A stretch of 7,277 nt of DNA, taken from contig JAITVB010000169.1 in NCBI GenBank assembly GCA_031286025.1, forward strand, positions 1 to 7,277. The letters run 5' to 3'. Source of the stretch: Rikenellaceae bacterium. GTDB lineage: Bacteria > Bacteroidota > Bacteroidia > Bacteroidales > Rikenellaceae. The stretch's first letter is position 1. The number at the start of each line of letters is the position of its first letter. The notes under the pieces were generated by a model. That model saw nothing but the letters and a program-made list of their open reading frames with translations, had not been told where the DNA came from and made no database searches. Shown here one piece after another: positions 1 through 6,403 of this stretch. The translations under genes were made by a program, and so were the position numbers.

Positions 1-392
1 CCGTAGCCGACGACAACCAGTTCATCCAGTGTGGTTGATGTTTCCCCGAGGGTCACGTCGATCGTCGTGCGTCCGTTGACCGGTTCGCTCACCTGTTCGT
101 AACCGATCAACAGGAAGTCGAGCGTAGCCCGGTTCGGGGCGTTGATCGTGTAAATCCCGGCGGCGTCGGTGCTCGTCCCGGTGGTGGTGCCCTGTACGAT
201 GACGCTTACCCCGATCAGCGGTTGGCCGTTTGGATCGGTGACCTTACCCGTGACCTTAATGGCTTGCGCCAGGGCAAATTGCGCCAAAAAGACGAACGAA
301 AGCAACACAAAGAACTTTCTCAGCACGAGGTTCCGCCTGTTTGCACAGGCGGAACCTCGTCCAGGATCGGACTGGATCGTAATTCTTTTCAT
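1..392 (-). CDS. SusC/RagA-like TonB-dependent outer-membrane receptor, N-terminal part
   Basis: This is the first 130 codons of a receptor that continues beyond position 1. SusC-type proteins form outer-membrane barrels that import glycans or other large nutrients with a SusD lipoprotein, powered by TonB. After a signal peptide (hydrophobic core about residues 27-41, ending FALAQ) comes a CarboxypepD_reg-like beta-sandwich (about 46-115), recognisable by TGKVTDPNGQPLIGVSVIV, TSTDAAGIYTI and IGYEQ. The fragment ends with TLDELVVVGYG, the hallmark just before the plug domain. The ATG at 392 is the only ATG in frame upstream of the signal core, but it gives an unusually long, polar n-region of about 25 residues. 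A GTG at 326 (MLRKFFVLLSFVF) would give a typical signal peptide. A perfect hairpin (325-360) lies between the two candidate starts. The substrate cannot be told from this fragment. The neighbouring sialidase-like gene suggests glycan use, but a terminator separates the two. Confidence 0.93.
   Translation of the reverse strand, partial: MKRITIQSDPGRGSACANRRNLVLRKFFVLLSFVFLAQFALAQAIKVTGKVTDPNGQPLIGVSVIVQGTTTGTSTDAAGIYTINAPNRATLDFLLIGYEQVSEPVNGRTTIDVTLGETSTTLDELVVVGY
325..360 (-). repeat. Perfect 16-bp inverted repeat inside the start of the SusC-like gene
   Basis: ACGAGGTTCCGCCTGT (325-340) is followed by the loop TTGC (341-344) and its exact reverse complement (345-360). In the minus-strand mRNA it forms a very stable GC-rich hairpin beginning about 30 nt after the ATG at 392 and ending at the alternative GTG at 326. 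It encodes about residues 12-23 of the signal-peptide n-region. No T-run follows on the minus strand, so it is not a classic terminator. It may control translation or choice of start, or it may be an inserted palindromic repeat. Confidence 0.85.
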
Positions 393-584
393 AATAGTAT
401 TGGTTTGGGTTAAAAGGGTTCTTATCTTTTTCGAAAAGTTTCAATCTCCGTAAATTTAAGAAAAAAAACAAGGAATCCTATGCTTTCCGACTAAAAAATT
501 CGACATGTATAAAAAACACATTCAAGGTCATTCTTTGTGTAATAAATCACATTATCGACATAATGACAAGGAATAATATCTTCT

Positions 585-653
585 CAGAACACATTTCGCC
601 GAACTTGGCTCAAAGCCCGCGACACTCCATTCGCAAAAAGACGAAATGTTCTG
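585..653 (-). repeat. Imperfect long-range inverted repeat upstream of the SusC-like gene
   Basis: CAGAACACATTTCG (585-598) and CGAAATGTTCTG (642-653) pair over 12 bp with a 2-nt bulge, enclosing about 43 nt. Inside is a small hairpin, GGCT-CAA-AGCC (607-617). The folded element would lie about 190-260 nt before the SusC-like start, in the presumed upstream or leader region. It could be an RNA structure or a regulator-binding site. The function is unknown and chance cannot be excluded. Confidence 0.35.
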
Positions 654-864
654 TTTTTCGAAAATAACGATAAGCCTGCCGGTTTCGAAAGCAATAACAG
701 CATATTGGAAATTAGTAGTATATTCGGGATACTTTGTTGTGGATCGACTCTTTCCGGTCTGATCTTTGGCCGTGACAATAATCGGAGGTATGGCAAACAG
801 GCGGAGTACGGAGCCGAACAACGCGATGAGAGTCAGCCCTTCGCTGAACCTGATATCGGGGCGG

Positions 865-901
865 TAAATAAAATGGGGTTGCGCATCGCGCAACCCCATT
901 T
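865..901 (-). terminator. Intrinsic terminator of the FGE-like/sialidase-like gene
   Basis: AAATGGGGTTGCGC (871-884), a 3-nt loop ATC, and the exact reverse complement (888-901) make a 14-bp perfect stem. Read on the minus strand, the stem is followed by TATTTACC, so the GC-rich stem runs into a short T-rich tract, as in a Rho-independent terminator. It lies about 75 nt after the stop codon at 977-979 and separates this gene from the SusC-like gene downstream. Confidence 0.85.
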
Positions 902-976
902 CAAGGCATGACATGATGAAAATTATCGGTGTCGGCCATTGGCCGCACATGGCGCTTCGAAACGTTCTTGTCGATC

Positions 977-3484
977 TCAATAAACCTCTTCGATAACCGC
1001 CGGCTTTTCCGTACGGAGATCGGTCACCCGGCTGATGTGTCCGTCTTTATACCACGTTTCTTTGAGTAATGCGCCTGTACGTGAGTAAATTTGCGCGCAA
1101 CCCTGGGCAATGTTGCTCCGGAAGGCAGCCACCGATTTCAACCGCCCGTCGGCTTCGTCGGGATAGAACGTGCGGTATACGGCCAAGCCGGACGGTTTGT
1201 AATCCCATTCCCAAATACGCGATCCGGCTTCCGTGTAGTATGCGTAGCGGCCGGAGCGTTTGCCCAGGATATAATTGCATTCCATCATCAGTGCGCCGGA
1301 AGGGTAATACCAACGTTCCGGCCCATGGAGCAGGAAGCGGCCATCGTCGGCCGTACCGCCGGAATATTCGTATTTCACCTGTCTGGTCGACGGGTAATTC
1401 TCGCGGTATGTCTGAACCTGAGAGATCTGGCGGGCGGTGTTGCCCATCAGCGTGGCGTCGTCACCCACGGCGGGACGCCAACCGTAGTTGGTCGCCTCTC
1501 CTGCGTTGGCATCGGGATTGAGCAGCCAGGCCTCGTTGAAACTGAAGTGAATGCACGGGTGAACCCGCGACGTGATGAGATGGATCATCCCGTCTTCAGA
1601 TTGTTGTATATCGCTGTAACCCACGGTAAAATAGCTTCTTTCCGAGCTTTTGTTCCGCTGTGCACCGGGGATGGTCTTAAACGTCCAAGTGGCTCCTTCG
1701 TCGCCGGAATAAGCTACGTATATACCTTCCCTCGGTTCGTCGGCCGGATAAGGCGTGGCTCCGCGGCTGCCTTTATAATCGCCGCACATCACCAACAATC
1801 CGCTTTGCAGCCGGGTGACGGAAGGCCGCTGTCCGCCCGCCAGAGCCGGGAACACCGATTGGGTCACTTTCCATGTGTCGCCGTGATCATAGGAGACGGA
1901 TTGCGGCATGAAGCCGTTGATCTGGGAATTTTTACCGCCCAATCCCAACAGGCCGCCGTCTTTCAATTCGACCAATGTGGTGTGGCGGCCACCCGTACGT
2001 CCTTTGGGATTCTCCCAGGTTTTCATGTCTTTTGTGCGCCAGACAACGGTACACGATTCGCGGTCGCAGTTCCCGTCGGCAGCGATATAAAAATAACCGT
2101 CTTTGGCCCGGAAAGCCGAGTTGATGGGTTGGCGGTCGAAGCGGTCGGCGACGTTCGAGAAAACGGGGAAATTGACCGGCCCCCAGGTGGCGCCGTTATC
2201 GTTTGAGGAGATATACTGGAAAGGATAGGCGTTGGATTGCTGCTCCCAACCCCAGAAATGGTGGATCACGCCATCGTCGGTCGTCATGATCAGCGGCGCA
2301 TGATCGTTCAATCCTACCGGATTGATAAAGACACTGGACATATCCCACTCATCGGTACCGTATCGGAGGCGCATGGTCACCAAGCCTACCTCGGCGTCGT
2401 ACTCATGATAAGACGAGTAATAGGTCACCAACAGGTCGCCGTTCGGACAAACCGTGAATCCGGGCGAATGGTGGTGGTGTCGGAACAGCGGGTCAAGTCC
2501 CAGGGAGACGATCTCGTCGTGAGTGGCGTTGTCCGGCGGCGCAGTGAATATGTACCGCTTATGGAAATAGGGGATCGCGCTCTTGCCGGTAATCTTCGTG
2601 TTGCTTTGGTTGTTTTCCTGTTTGACGAACAGCGTGGCCAGGGGTTTGGCAGCGGCAATTTCGGCTACCTGTGCAGCGGAAACCGTGTTCGCCGCCAATG
2701 GAGCCTTGGATCGCACCAGACGGAAACCTATGTTGTGCCGCCCGAAATCGTTGAATTTGTCCGAAGGATCTTTTTTGTAATTCGGCGGCAGGGCCCCGCG
2801 GCGCCATAGGTCGAGAGGATATTCATTGTACCGGTCAGGGCTGTCCAGATAGCCGCCGCGAACCACCTTGTACATACCTTCCGGCGGCCCTTGGGGGTCT
2901 GTCACCGCACGGTCCGTATAGGGGGCATACCAGTCCCTGCACCACTCGCGCAAGATAAGGTCGCACATGCGGTCCACGCCGAACGGCTTTGCGTTGCGGG
3001 CGCAGTATTCCCATTCCGCTTCTGTGGGCAACCGGTAAACGAAAGACCCTGCGCCGGCGTCATTGATCAGGCTCCTGCCCTCGGGGGTATTCAGCCAATC
3101 ACAGAAGGCCTGGGCGTCATACCAATTGAGGCCGACAACGTATCCCCGGTCGTTTCCGACATCCGTGACAACCTTCCTTGTTTTTTCGCAAAAGATCCGA
3201 TAAGCTTCATAGGGAACCGGTTCGACGGAAATCTCAAAGGCGTCGGACAGTGTGACATCGTGGCGCGGAAGGGCGTCTGCCACTATTTCTTCCACGCCGC
3301 CGCCTATTTTATACGTTCCCGAAGGAATTTCCACAAACCGGATGGTCTTTTGAGACGCGTTGTTCGTCGGCGGAGGCGGCGCCGGCGTGTTTGAAGAAGA
3401 GAAGGCCGAACCCGGTGAAAGCAGGGCTGCGACAAACAGGGTTGCTACCGCTCCGGCAAAAGAATTTTTAATGATTCGATTCAT
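977..3484 (-). CDS. Secreted FGE-like (SUMF1) + sialidase-like Asp-box propeller + YwqK/MORN-repeat protein
   Basis: 835 aa from ATG 3484; a TTG three codons upstream is less likely. Residues 1-30 are a signal peptide without a clear lipobox, followed by a Pro-rich linker (33-40). Residues 49-258 form an FGE/SUMF1-type domain: SGTYKIGGG, LNWYDAQAFCDWL, RLPTEAEWEY, EWCRDWY, VVRGGYLDSP, IGFRLVRS. FGE converts cysteine to formylglycine in sulfatases, but the C-terminal core (205-260) has no cysteine, and the stretch between EWEYCAR and EWCRDWY is much shorter than usual. This copy is therefore probably structural or carbohydrate-binding. Residues about 305-650 form a sialidase-like propeller with three Asp boxes (SNDNGATW 427, SYDHGDTW 531, SGDEGATW 593), a degenerate one (TKDMKTW, 484-490) and an HHHH run at 336-339. 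Residues about 700-815 hold YwqK/MORN-like repeats (RWYYPSGALMMECNY, GRYAYYTEAGSRIWEW, QIYSRTGALLKETWY). It is probably an extracytoplasmic glycan-binding or glycan-cleaving protein. Enzymatic activity is unproven: I could not place a FRIP motif or a full arginine triad. It is transcribed alone and ends at the terminator. Confidence 0.9.
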   Translation of the reverse strand: MNRIIKNSFAGAVATLFVAALLSPGSAFSSSNTPAPPPPTNNASQKTIRFVEIPSGTYKIGGGVEEIVADALPRHDVTLSDAFEISVEPVPYEAYRIFCEKTRKVVTDVGNDRGYVVGLNWYDAQAFCDWLNTPEGRSLINDAGAGSFVYRLPTEAEWEYCARNAKPFGVDRMCDLILREWCRDWYAPYTDRAVTDPQGPPEGMYKVVRGGYLDSPDRYNEYPLDLWRRGALPPNYKKDPSDKFNDFGRHNIGFRLVRSKAPLAANTVSAAQVAEIAAAKPLATLFVKQENNQSNTKITGKSAIPYFHKRYIFTAPPDNATHDEIVSLGLDPLFRHHHHSPGFTVCPNGDLLVTYYSSYHEYDAEVGLVTMRLRYGTDEWDMSSVFINPVGLNDHAPLIMTTDDGVIHHFWGWEQQSNAYPFQYISSNDNGATWGPVNFPVFSNVADRFDRQPINSAFRAKDGYFYIAADGNCDRESCTVVWRTKDMKTWENPKGRTGGRHTTLVELKDGGLLGLGGKNSQINGFMPQSVSYDHGDTWKVTQSVFPALAGGQRPSVTRLQSGLLVMCGDYKGSRGATPYPADEPREGIYVAYSGDEGATWTFKTIPGAQRNKSSERSYFTVGYSDIQQSEDGMIHLITSRVHPCIHFSFNEAWLLNPDANAGEATNYGWRPAVGDDATLMGNTARQISQVQTYRENYPSTRQVKYEYSGGTADDGRFLLHGPERWYYPSGALMMECNYILGKRSGRYAYYTEAGSRIWEWDYKPSGLAVYRTFYPDEADGRLKSVAAFRSNIAQGCAQIYSRTGALLKETWYKDGHISRVTDLRTEKPAVIEEVY

Positions 3485-3732
3485 GTTTCCCAATTTTTAC
3501 AACGGTTCAACATCAGTTAAGTTTGGTTTTTCGTAGATTTTTCGGGGAGGGGAAAGATATAGCTTGGTTCCTAAACTGCATATATACGGACAAGTCCTTT
3601 ATCAACAGAATATCAGACAAGACTTGAGGGGATTGGGGCAATAACCGGGGAGGCGTTCTTGTTTCCGCATTTTGCGGGGTGATACCGTCAACTTGTTCGC
3701 TCTGTCACAAATATAAAAACATTTCGTTGAAT

Positions 3733-3765
3733 CTTGTCCTATTTCGGTAAATATTTTTATTTTTG
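3733..3765 (+). promoter_or_regulatory. Bacteroidota-type promoter of the corrinoid operon
   Basis: CTTG (3733-3736; the consensus is TTTG or TTG) is followed after 21 nt by TATTTTTG (3758-3765), an exact match to the -7 consensus TAnnTTTG. The 19-21 nt spacing rule of the Bacteroidota primary sigma factor is met. Transcription would start near 3772, giving a leader of about 87 nt before the ATG at 3859. Confidence 0.72.
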
Positions 3766-3771
3766 TGGACA

Positions 3772-3858
3772 AACTCTTGCTATCCGGAGCCGGGAGATTT
3801 TTTTGTCCGGACGAGGTCAATATTCCCGGGGGCCAGAAGGCATCACTTACTTTTCATT
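3772..3858 (+). promoter_or_regulatory. Possibly structured 5' leader of the corrinoid operon
   Basis: Two inverted repeats interlock. TCCGGA at 3783-3788 can pair with TCCGGA at 3806-3811, and CCGGGA at 3790-3795 can pair with TCCCGG at 3824-3829. The second pair starts inside the loop of the first and ends outside it, so the two helices are either alternatives or a pseudoknot. A run of seven T (3798-3804) lies between the arms. This may be a small regulatory RNA element. The arms are only 6 bp, so chance is possible. Confidence 0.3.
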
Positions 3859-4491
3859 ATGGTAAATTTGAGATCGATCTACGAGGCGGTATTGGCCGGA
3901 AAATTCAACGATGCGGTTGAAAATGTAAAACAGGCGTTGGCCGCAGGGGCGGATCCCCAACAGGTGATCAACGAAGGGTTGATTCCGGCGATGGAAGAGA
4001 TCGGCAAGCGGTTCGAGGCAGGACAGGCGTTTGTGCCCCAAATGTTGTTGTCGGCGCGGGCGATGAAGTCGTCGCTTGAGGTGATCAAGCCCCTGCTCGG
4101 CGCAGGCGCGGGCAGCAGTGCAGGGAAAGTGGTCATCGGCACCGTCAAGGGCGATCTTCATGATATCGGCAAGAACCTGGTCGCCTCGATGTTGGAAGGG
4201 GTCGGGTTCGAGGTGATCGACTTGGGGATCGACGTTCCGACCGAAAAGTTCATCGATTCGTTGCGTGAAAATAAGGCGCAGATACTTTGTATGTCGGCCC
4301 TGCTGACCACGACGATGACCATGATGGAGGTTGTGATCAGGGCGCTCGAAGAGGCCGGGATGCGCCAAGGGGTGAAGGTGATGGTGGGTGGGGCGCCCGT
4401 TACGGAAAACTTCGCGGCCCGGATAGGTGCCGACGGTTACAGCGACAACGCCAACGCCGCCGCCAAACTGGCCAAACGACTCATTGCTTGA
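3859..4491 (+). CDS. Corrinoid (cobalamin-binding) methyl-carrier protein, MtaC/MtbC/MetH-B12-domain family
   Basis: 210 aa; cytoplasmic. It carries a methyl group on the cobalt of a corrinoid between two methyltransferases. Residues 1-85 are the helical cap (B12-binding-2) domain: NEGLIPAMEEIGKRFEAGQAFVPQMLLSARAM is the classic signature, shown here in part as EEIGKRFEAGQAFVPQML. Residues 90-210 are the Rossmann-like B12-binding domain. GTVKGDLHDIGKN (94-106) contains DxHxxG with His101 as the lower axial cobalt ligand. SALLTT (146-151) and GGAPVT (177-182) line the nucleotide-tail pocket, and GADGYSDNA (190-198) is the usual closing motif. The length is normal for the family. The ATG at 3859 is chosen over a TTG at 3763 because homology begins here and the TTG overlaps the promoter -7 box. 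It is the first gene of the operon, 60 nt before the UroD-fold partner. The substrate class cannot be assigned. Confidence 0.95.
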   Translation: MVNLRSIYEAVLAGKFNDAVENVKQALAAGADPQQVINEGLIPAMEEIGKRFEAGQAFVPQMLLSARAMKSSLEVIKPLLGAGAGSSAGKVVIGTVKGDLHDIGKNLVASMLEGVGFEVIDLGIDVPTEKFIDSLRENKAQILCMSALLTTTMTMMEVVIRALEEAGMRQGVKVMVGGAPVTENFAARIGADGYSDNANAAAKLAKRLIA

Positions 4492-4551
4492 TATCTCGCC
4501 TGAAGACGGATGCGAACGAATTAACCCGGTAATTACGAAAAGCGCGAAGAG

Positions 4552-5556
4552 ATGGATATGAAACGATGGATGCAGGGGATCATCGCGGGAAAAGAACGCG
4601 TGGCCATCCCTGTCCTGACCCACCCGGGAATCGAGATGCTCGGGAAAACGGTGCTCGAAGCCGTCACCGACGGCCGGATACATGCCGATGCGATCGAAGC
4701 CGTCAGTCGTCGTTGGCCTTCGGCGGCAGCCACTGTGATTATGGATCTGACGGTCGAGGCCGAAGCTTTCGGGGCAGAAATCCGTTTCGAACCGAATGAG
4801 GTGCCGACCGTCGTCGGGCACTTGATCGACGGCCCCGAGGGAGTCGATTGCCTGAAAGTCCCCGCCCTGGATCGGGCACGGGTGCCGCAGTACCTGCTCG
4901 CCAACCGGTTGAGCGTGGAGCGGATTACCGATAAACCGGTGTTGGCCGGGTGCATCGGGCCTTTTTCGTTAGCCGGGCGGCTCTATGACATGACCGAGTT
5001 CATGATGCTCTGCTATACCGATCCCGATGTGGCCCACAAACTGTTGGCCAAATGCAACGATTTTTTGCGGAATTATGTCGTTGCGCTCAAGGAGACCGGC
5101 GTGCAGGGCGTGGTGGTCGCCGAACCGGCCGCCGGGCTGATGCCGGGCGAGGGGTGTGAGGAGTTTTCTTCGCGCTACGTCAAAGCGTTGGTCGAGGCGG
5201 TGCAGGACGATACCTTCCTGGTGATCCTGCACAACTGTGGCAATACCGGGGCGTGCACCGAAGCGATGGTGGCGACCGGTGCCGCGGGTTATCATTTCGG
5301 CAACCGGATGAATATGGTCGATGCGCTGACCGCGTGCCCACCCGACGTGTTGGTGATGGGCAACCTCGATCCGGTATCGGTTTTCAAGCAGGCTACGCCG
5401 GAAGGAGTGGCGCAGGCAGCGACCGACTTGTTGGAACAGACGGCGGTGTGGCCCGGTTTCGTGTTGTCGTCGGGGTGCGACGTGCCGCCCCATGTGGCGG
5501 AAGCCAACATCGACGCATTCTATGGAGCGTTGGCCGGATATAATGCAAAAAAATAA
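4552..5556 (+). CDS. UroD-fold corrinoid methyltransferase (MtaA/CmuA-like)
   Basis: 334 aa; cytoplasmic. It belongs to the uroporphyrinogen-decarboxylase superfamily, in the branch that moves methyl groups between a corrinoid protein and a thiol or other acceptor, not the haem-pathway HemE. The zinc site is visible: H227-N-C229-G-N and a distal Cys309 (SSGCDVPP), the H-x-C-x(n)-C pattern that in MtaA/MtbA binds Zn and activates the thiol. Other family landmarks are MDLTVEAEAFGAEIRF (64-79), GCIGPFSLAGRL (133-144), VVVAEPAAGLM (187-197) and VLVMGNLDP (266-274). Methanogen homologues use coenzyme M, which Bacteroidota are not known to make, so the acceptor here is probably different (folate, homocysteine or another thiol). 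It sits between its likely corrinoid partner and a reactivation protein, and its 3' end overlaps the next gene by 14 nt, which suggests translational coupling. An alternative ATG lies two codons downstream at 4558. Confidence 0.92.
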   Translation: MDMKRWMQGIIAGKERVAIPVLTHPGIEMLGKTVLEAVTDGRIHADAIEAVSRRWPSAAATVIMDLTVEAEAFGAEIRFEPNEVPTVVGHLIDGPEGVDCLKVPALDRARVPQYLLANRLSVERITDKPVLAGCIGPFSLAGRLYDMTEFMMLCYTDPDVAHKLLAKCNDFLRNYVVALKETGVQGVVVAEPAAGLMPGEGCEEFSSRYVKALVEAVQDDTFLVILHNCGNTGACTEAMVATGAAGYHFGNRMNMVDALTACPPDVLVMGNLDPVSVFKQATPEGVAQAATDLLEQTAVWPGFVLSSGCDVPPHVAEANIDAFYGALAGYNAKK

Positions 5557-6256
5557 TCTGCAGCCGTTCGCGTCATTTCGTTTTCGGCCGGAAGAAATTG
5601 CCGTTCGCGAAGACCAGGTGATGGAGATGCTTAGGCAGGACGATCTGTCGGAAAACGATCCGGTAACCGGGGCCGTGCGCGAGGTATTGGGACGGTTGCC
5701 CGAGATTTGCGACATCCGGGGAGGGTATGCCCTGTTCGATGACGTGGAGATCGACCTCGCCGGAGGCCGTGTCGTGGTGGACGGAGTGCCGTTGGATACG
5801 GGATGCCGGGTGGCGGGCTATCTACGCGGATCGGAACGTATCGCGTTGTTTGTATGCACCGCCGGCGAAGGATTCTCGGAATGGCGGGCGCGGTATGAGG
5901 CGCAGTTCGATTACCTGGGTGGATTCGTGGTCGACACGCTCGGCAGCATGGTTGTCGAACGGGCGATGGACAGGATACAGGACATGCTCGAAAGACGCGT
6001 AACCGAAAGCCATGAAAAGATAAGCAACCGGTACAGTCCCGGTTATTGCAATTGGCCGTTGGCCGATCAACAGGTGCTGTTCGGGTTACTGCCGGCGAAC
6101 GAATGCGGGATTGCGCTGACCGAAAGTTCACTGATGCTGCCTATCAAATCAGTGAGCGGCCTCATCGGCATCGGGCCGCGGATCGAACGGCGGCCCTACG
6201 GTTGCGCCATCTGCGAAAGCGCCGCCTGTCTCTATCGGCAGATCAGACATAAATAG
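5543..6256 (+). CDS. Stand-alone MetH-type reactivation domain protein (AdoMet-dependent corrinoid reactivation)
   Basis: 237 aa; cytoplasmic. It resembles the C-terminal activation domain of cobalamin-dependent methionine synthase, which binds AdoMet and remethylates inactive cob(II)alamin using an electron donor. The key match is RYSPGYCNWPLADQQVLF (163-180), equivalent to the R-x-x-PGYPACP AdoMet-binding loop of MetH, followed by LTESSLMLPIKSVSG (192-206), equivalent to the conserved LTES-x-(A/M)M-x-P-x-x-SVSG. The N-terminal part (VDTLGSMVVERAMDRIQ, 130-146) also fits the domain. An extra C-terminal C221-A-I-C224-E-S-A-A-C229 could bind a metal or Fe-S cluster and is absent from E. coli MetH. 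The ATG at 5543 overlaps the UroD-fold gene by 14 nt; an upstream start at 5492 would lie deep in that gene. From its position, it probably keeps the corrinoid protein of this operon active. It could instead serve a MetH encoded elsewhere that lacks its own activation domain. Confidence 0.9.
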   Translation: MQKNNLQPFASFRFRPEEIAVREDQVMEMLRQDDLSENDPVTGAVREVLGRLPEICDIRGGYALFDDVEIDLAGGRVVVDGVPLDTGCRVAGYLRGSERIALFVCTAGEGFSEWRARYEAQFDYLGGFVVDTLGSMVVERAMDRIQDMLERRVTESHEKISNRYSPGYCNWPLADQQVLFGLLPANECGIALTESSLMLPIKSVSGLIGIGPRIERRPYGCAICESAACLYRQIRHK

Positions 6257-6403
6257 AGCCGAAAATCAATCGAAACGTCCATCCTTCCCATTTCCCATAG
6301 AGAGATAAGACCCTGCGATTCATGGGATGCATATACCGATGAAGCGCGGCACGACTGAAGCGAATTTTTCAGGAGAAAGGGGATATGACCGTCTGCGGTT
6401 GGA

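Larger units (their letters stand above)
393..976. other. Intergenic region between the sialidase-like gene and the SusC-like gene
   Basis: There are 584 bases without a convincing gene. From right to left (the direction of transcription of both neighbours) it holds about 75 nt of 3' untranslated sequence, the terminator hairpin at 865-901, a stretch of ordinary composition (about 660-865), an imperfect inverted repeat (585-653), and an AT-rich stretch (about 400-580) that probably contains the promoter and leader of the SusC-like gene. I looked on the minus strand for a TTG/TAnnTTTG pair and found only a near -7 match (TAAATTTA, about 451-458) without a -33 element at the right distance. No promoter is therefore called. 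Open frames here start with TTG or overlap the terminator and show no recognisable protein features. Confidence 0.6.
3485..3858. other. Divergent intergenic region
   Basis: 374 bases lie between the divergently transcribed sialidase-like gene and the corrinoid operon. The right half holds the operon promoter (3733-3765) and its leader (3772-3858). The left half must contain the minus-strand promoter, but the best -7-like match (TATCTTTC, minus strand, about 3552-3559) lacks a TTG at the usual distance, so it is not called. A short hairpin, CCGCA-TTT-TGCGG, lies near 3665-3677. I looked for cobalamin-riboswitch features (a B12 box) because of the downstream corrinoid genes and saw none. The start region of the minus-strand gene is A/T-rich without a Shine-Dalgarno, as is normal in Bacteroidota. 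Confidence 0.6.

Noticed and set aside
552..980. Minus-strand open frame of 142 codons in the SusC upstream gap
   Set aside because: It begins with TTG, runs through the terminator hairpin, and has no recognisable protein features.
1091..2206. Long plus-strand open frame (371 codons) antisense to the sialidase-like gene
   Set aside because: The minus-strand frame has clear domains and Asp boxes across the whole stretch; the plus frame shows no recognisable motif and is a by-product of the GC-rich codon pattern.
3763..3858. N-terminal extension of the corrinoid protein from a TTG start
   Set aside because: The TTG lies within the promoter -7 box, and family homology begins at the ATG at 3859.
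3485..3858. Cobalamin riboswitch upstream of the corrinoid genes
   Set aside because: No B12 box or other cobalamin-riboswitch consensus could be found by eye on either strand.
3847..4821. Long minus-strand open frame (324 codons) opposite the corrinoid protein and the UroD-fold gene
   Set aside because: It spans two well-supported genes and the gap between them, and its His/Arg-rich translation looks like antisense of coding DNA.
6257..6403. Terminator in the convergent gap between the reactivation gene and lptC
   Set aside because: Only a weak TCCCAT/ATGGGA pair (6293-6298 and 6322-6327) with a 23-nt loop and no T-run is visible; not enough to call.
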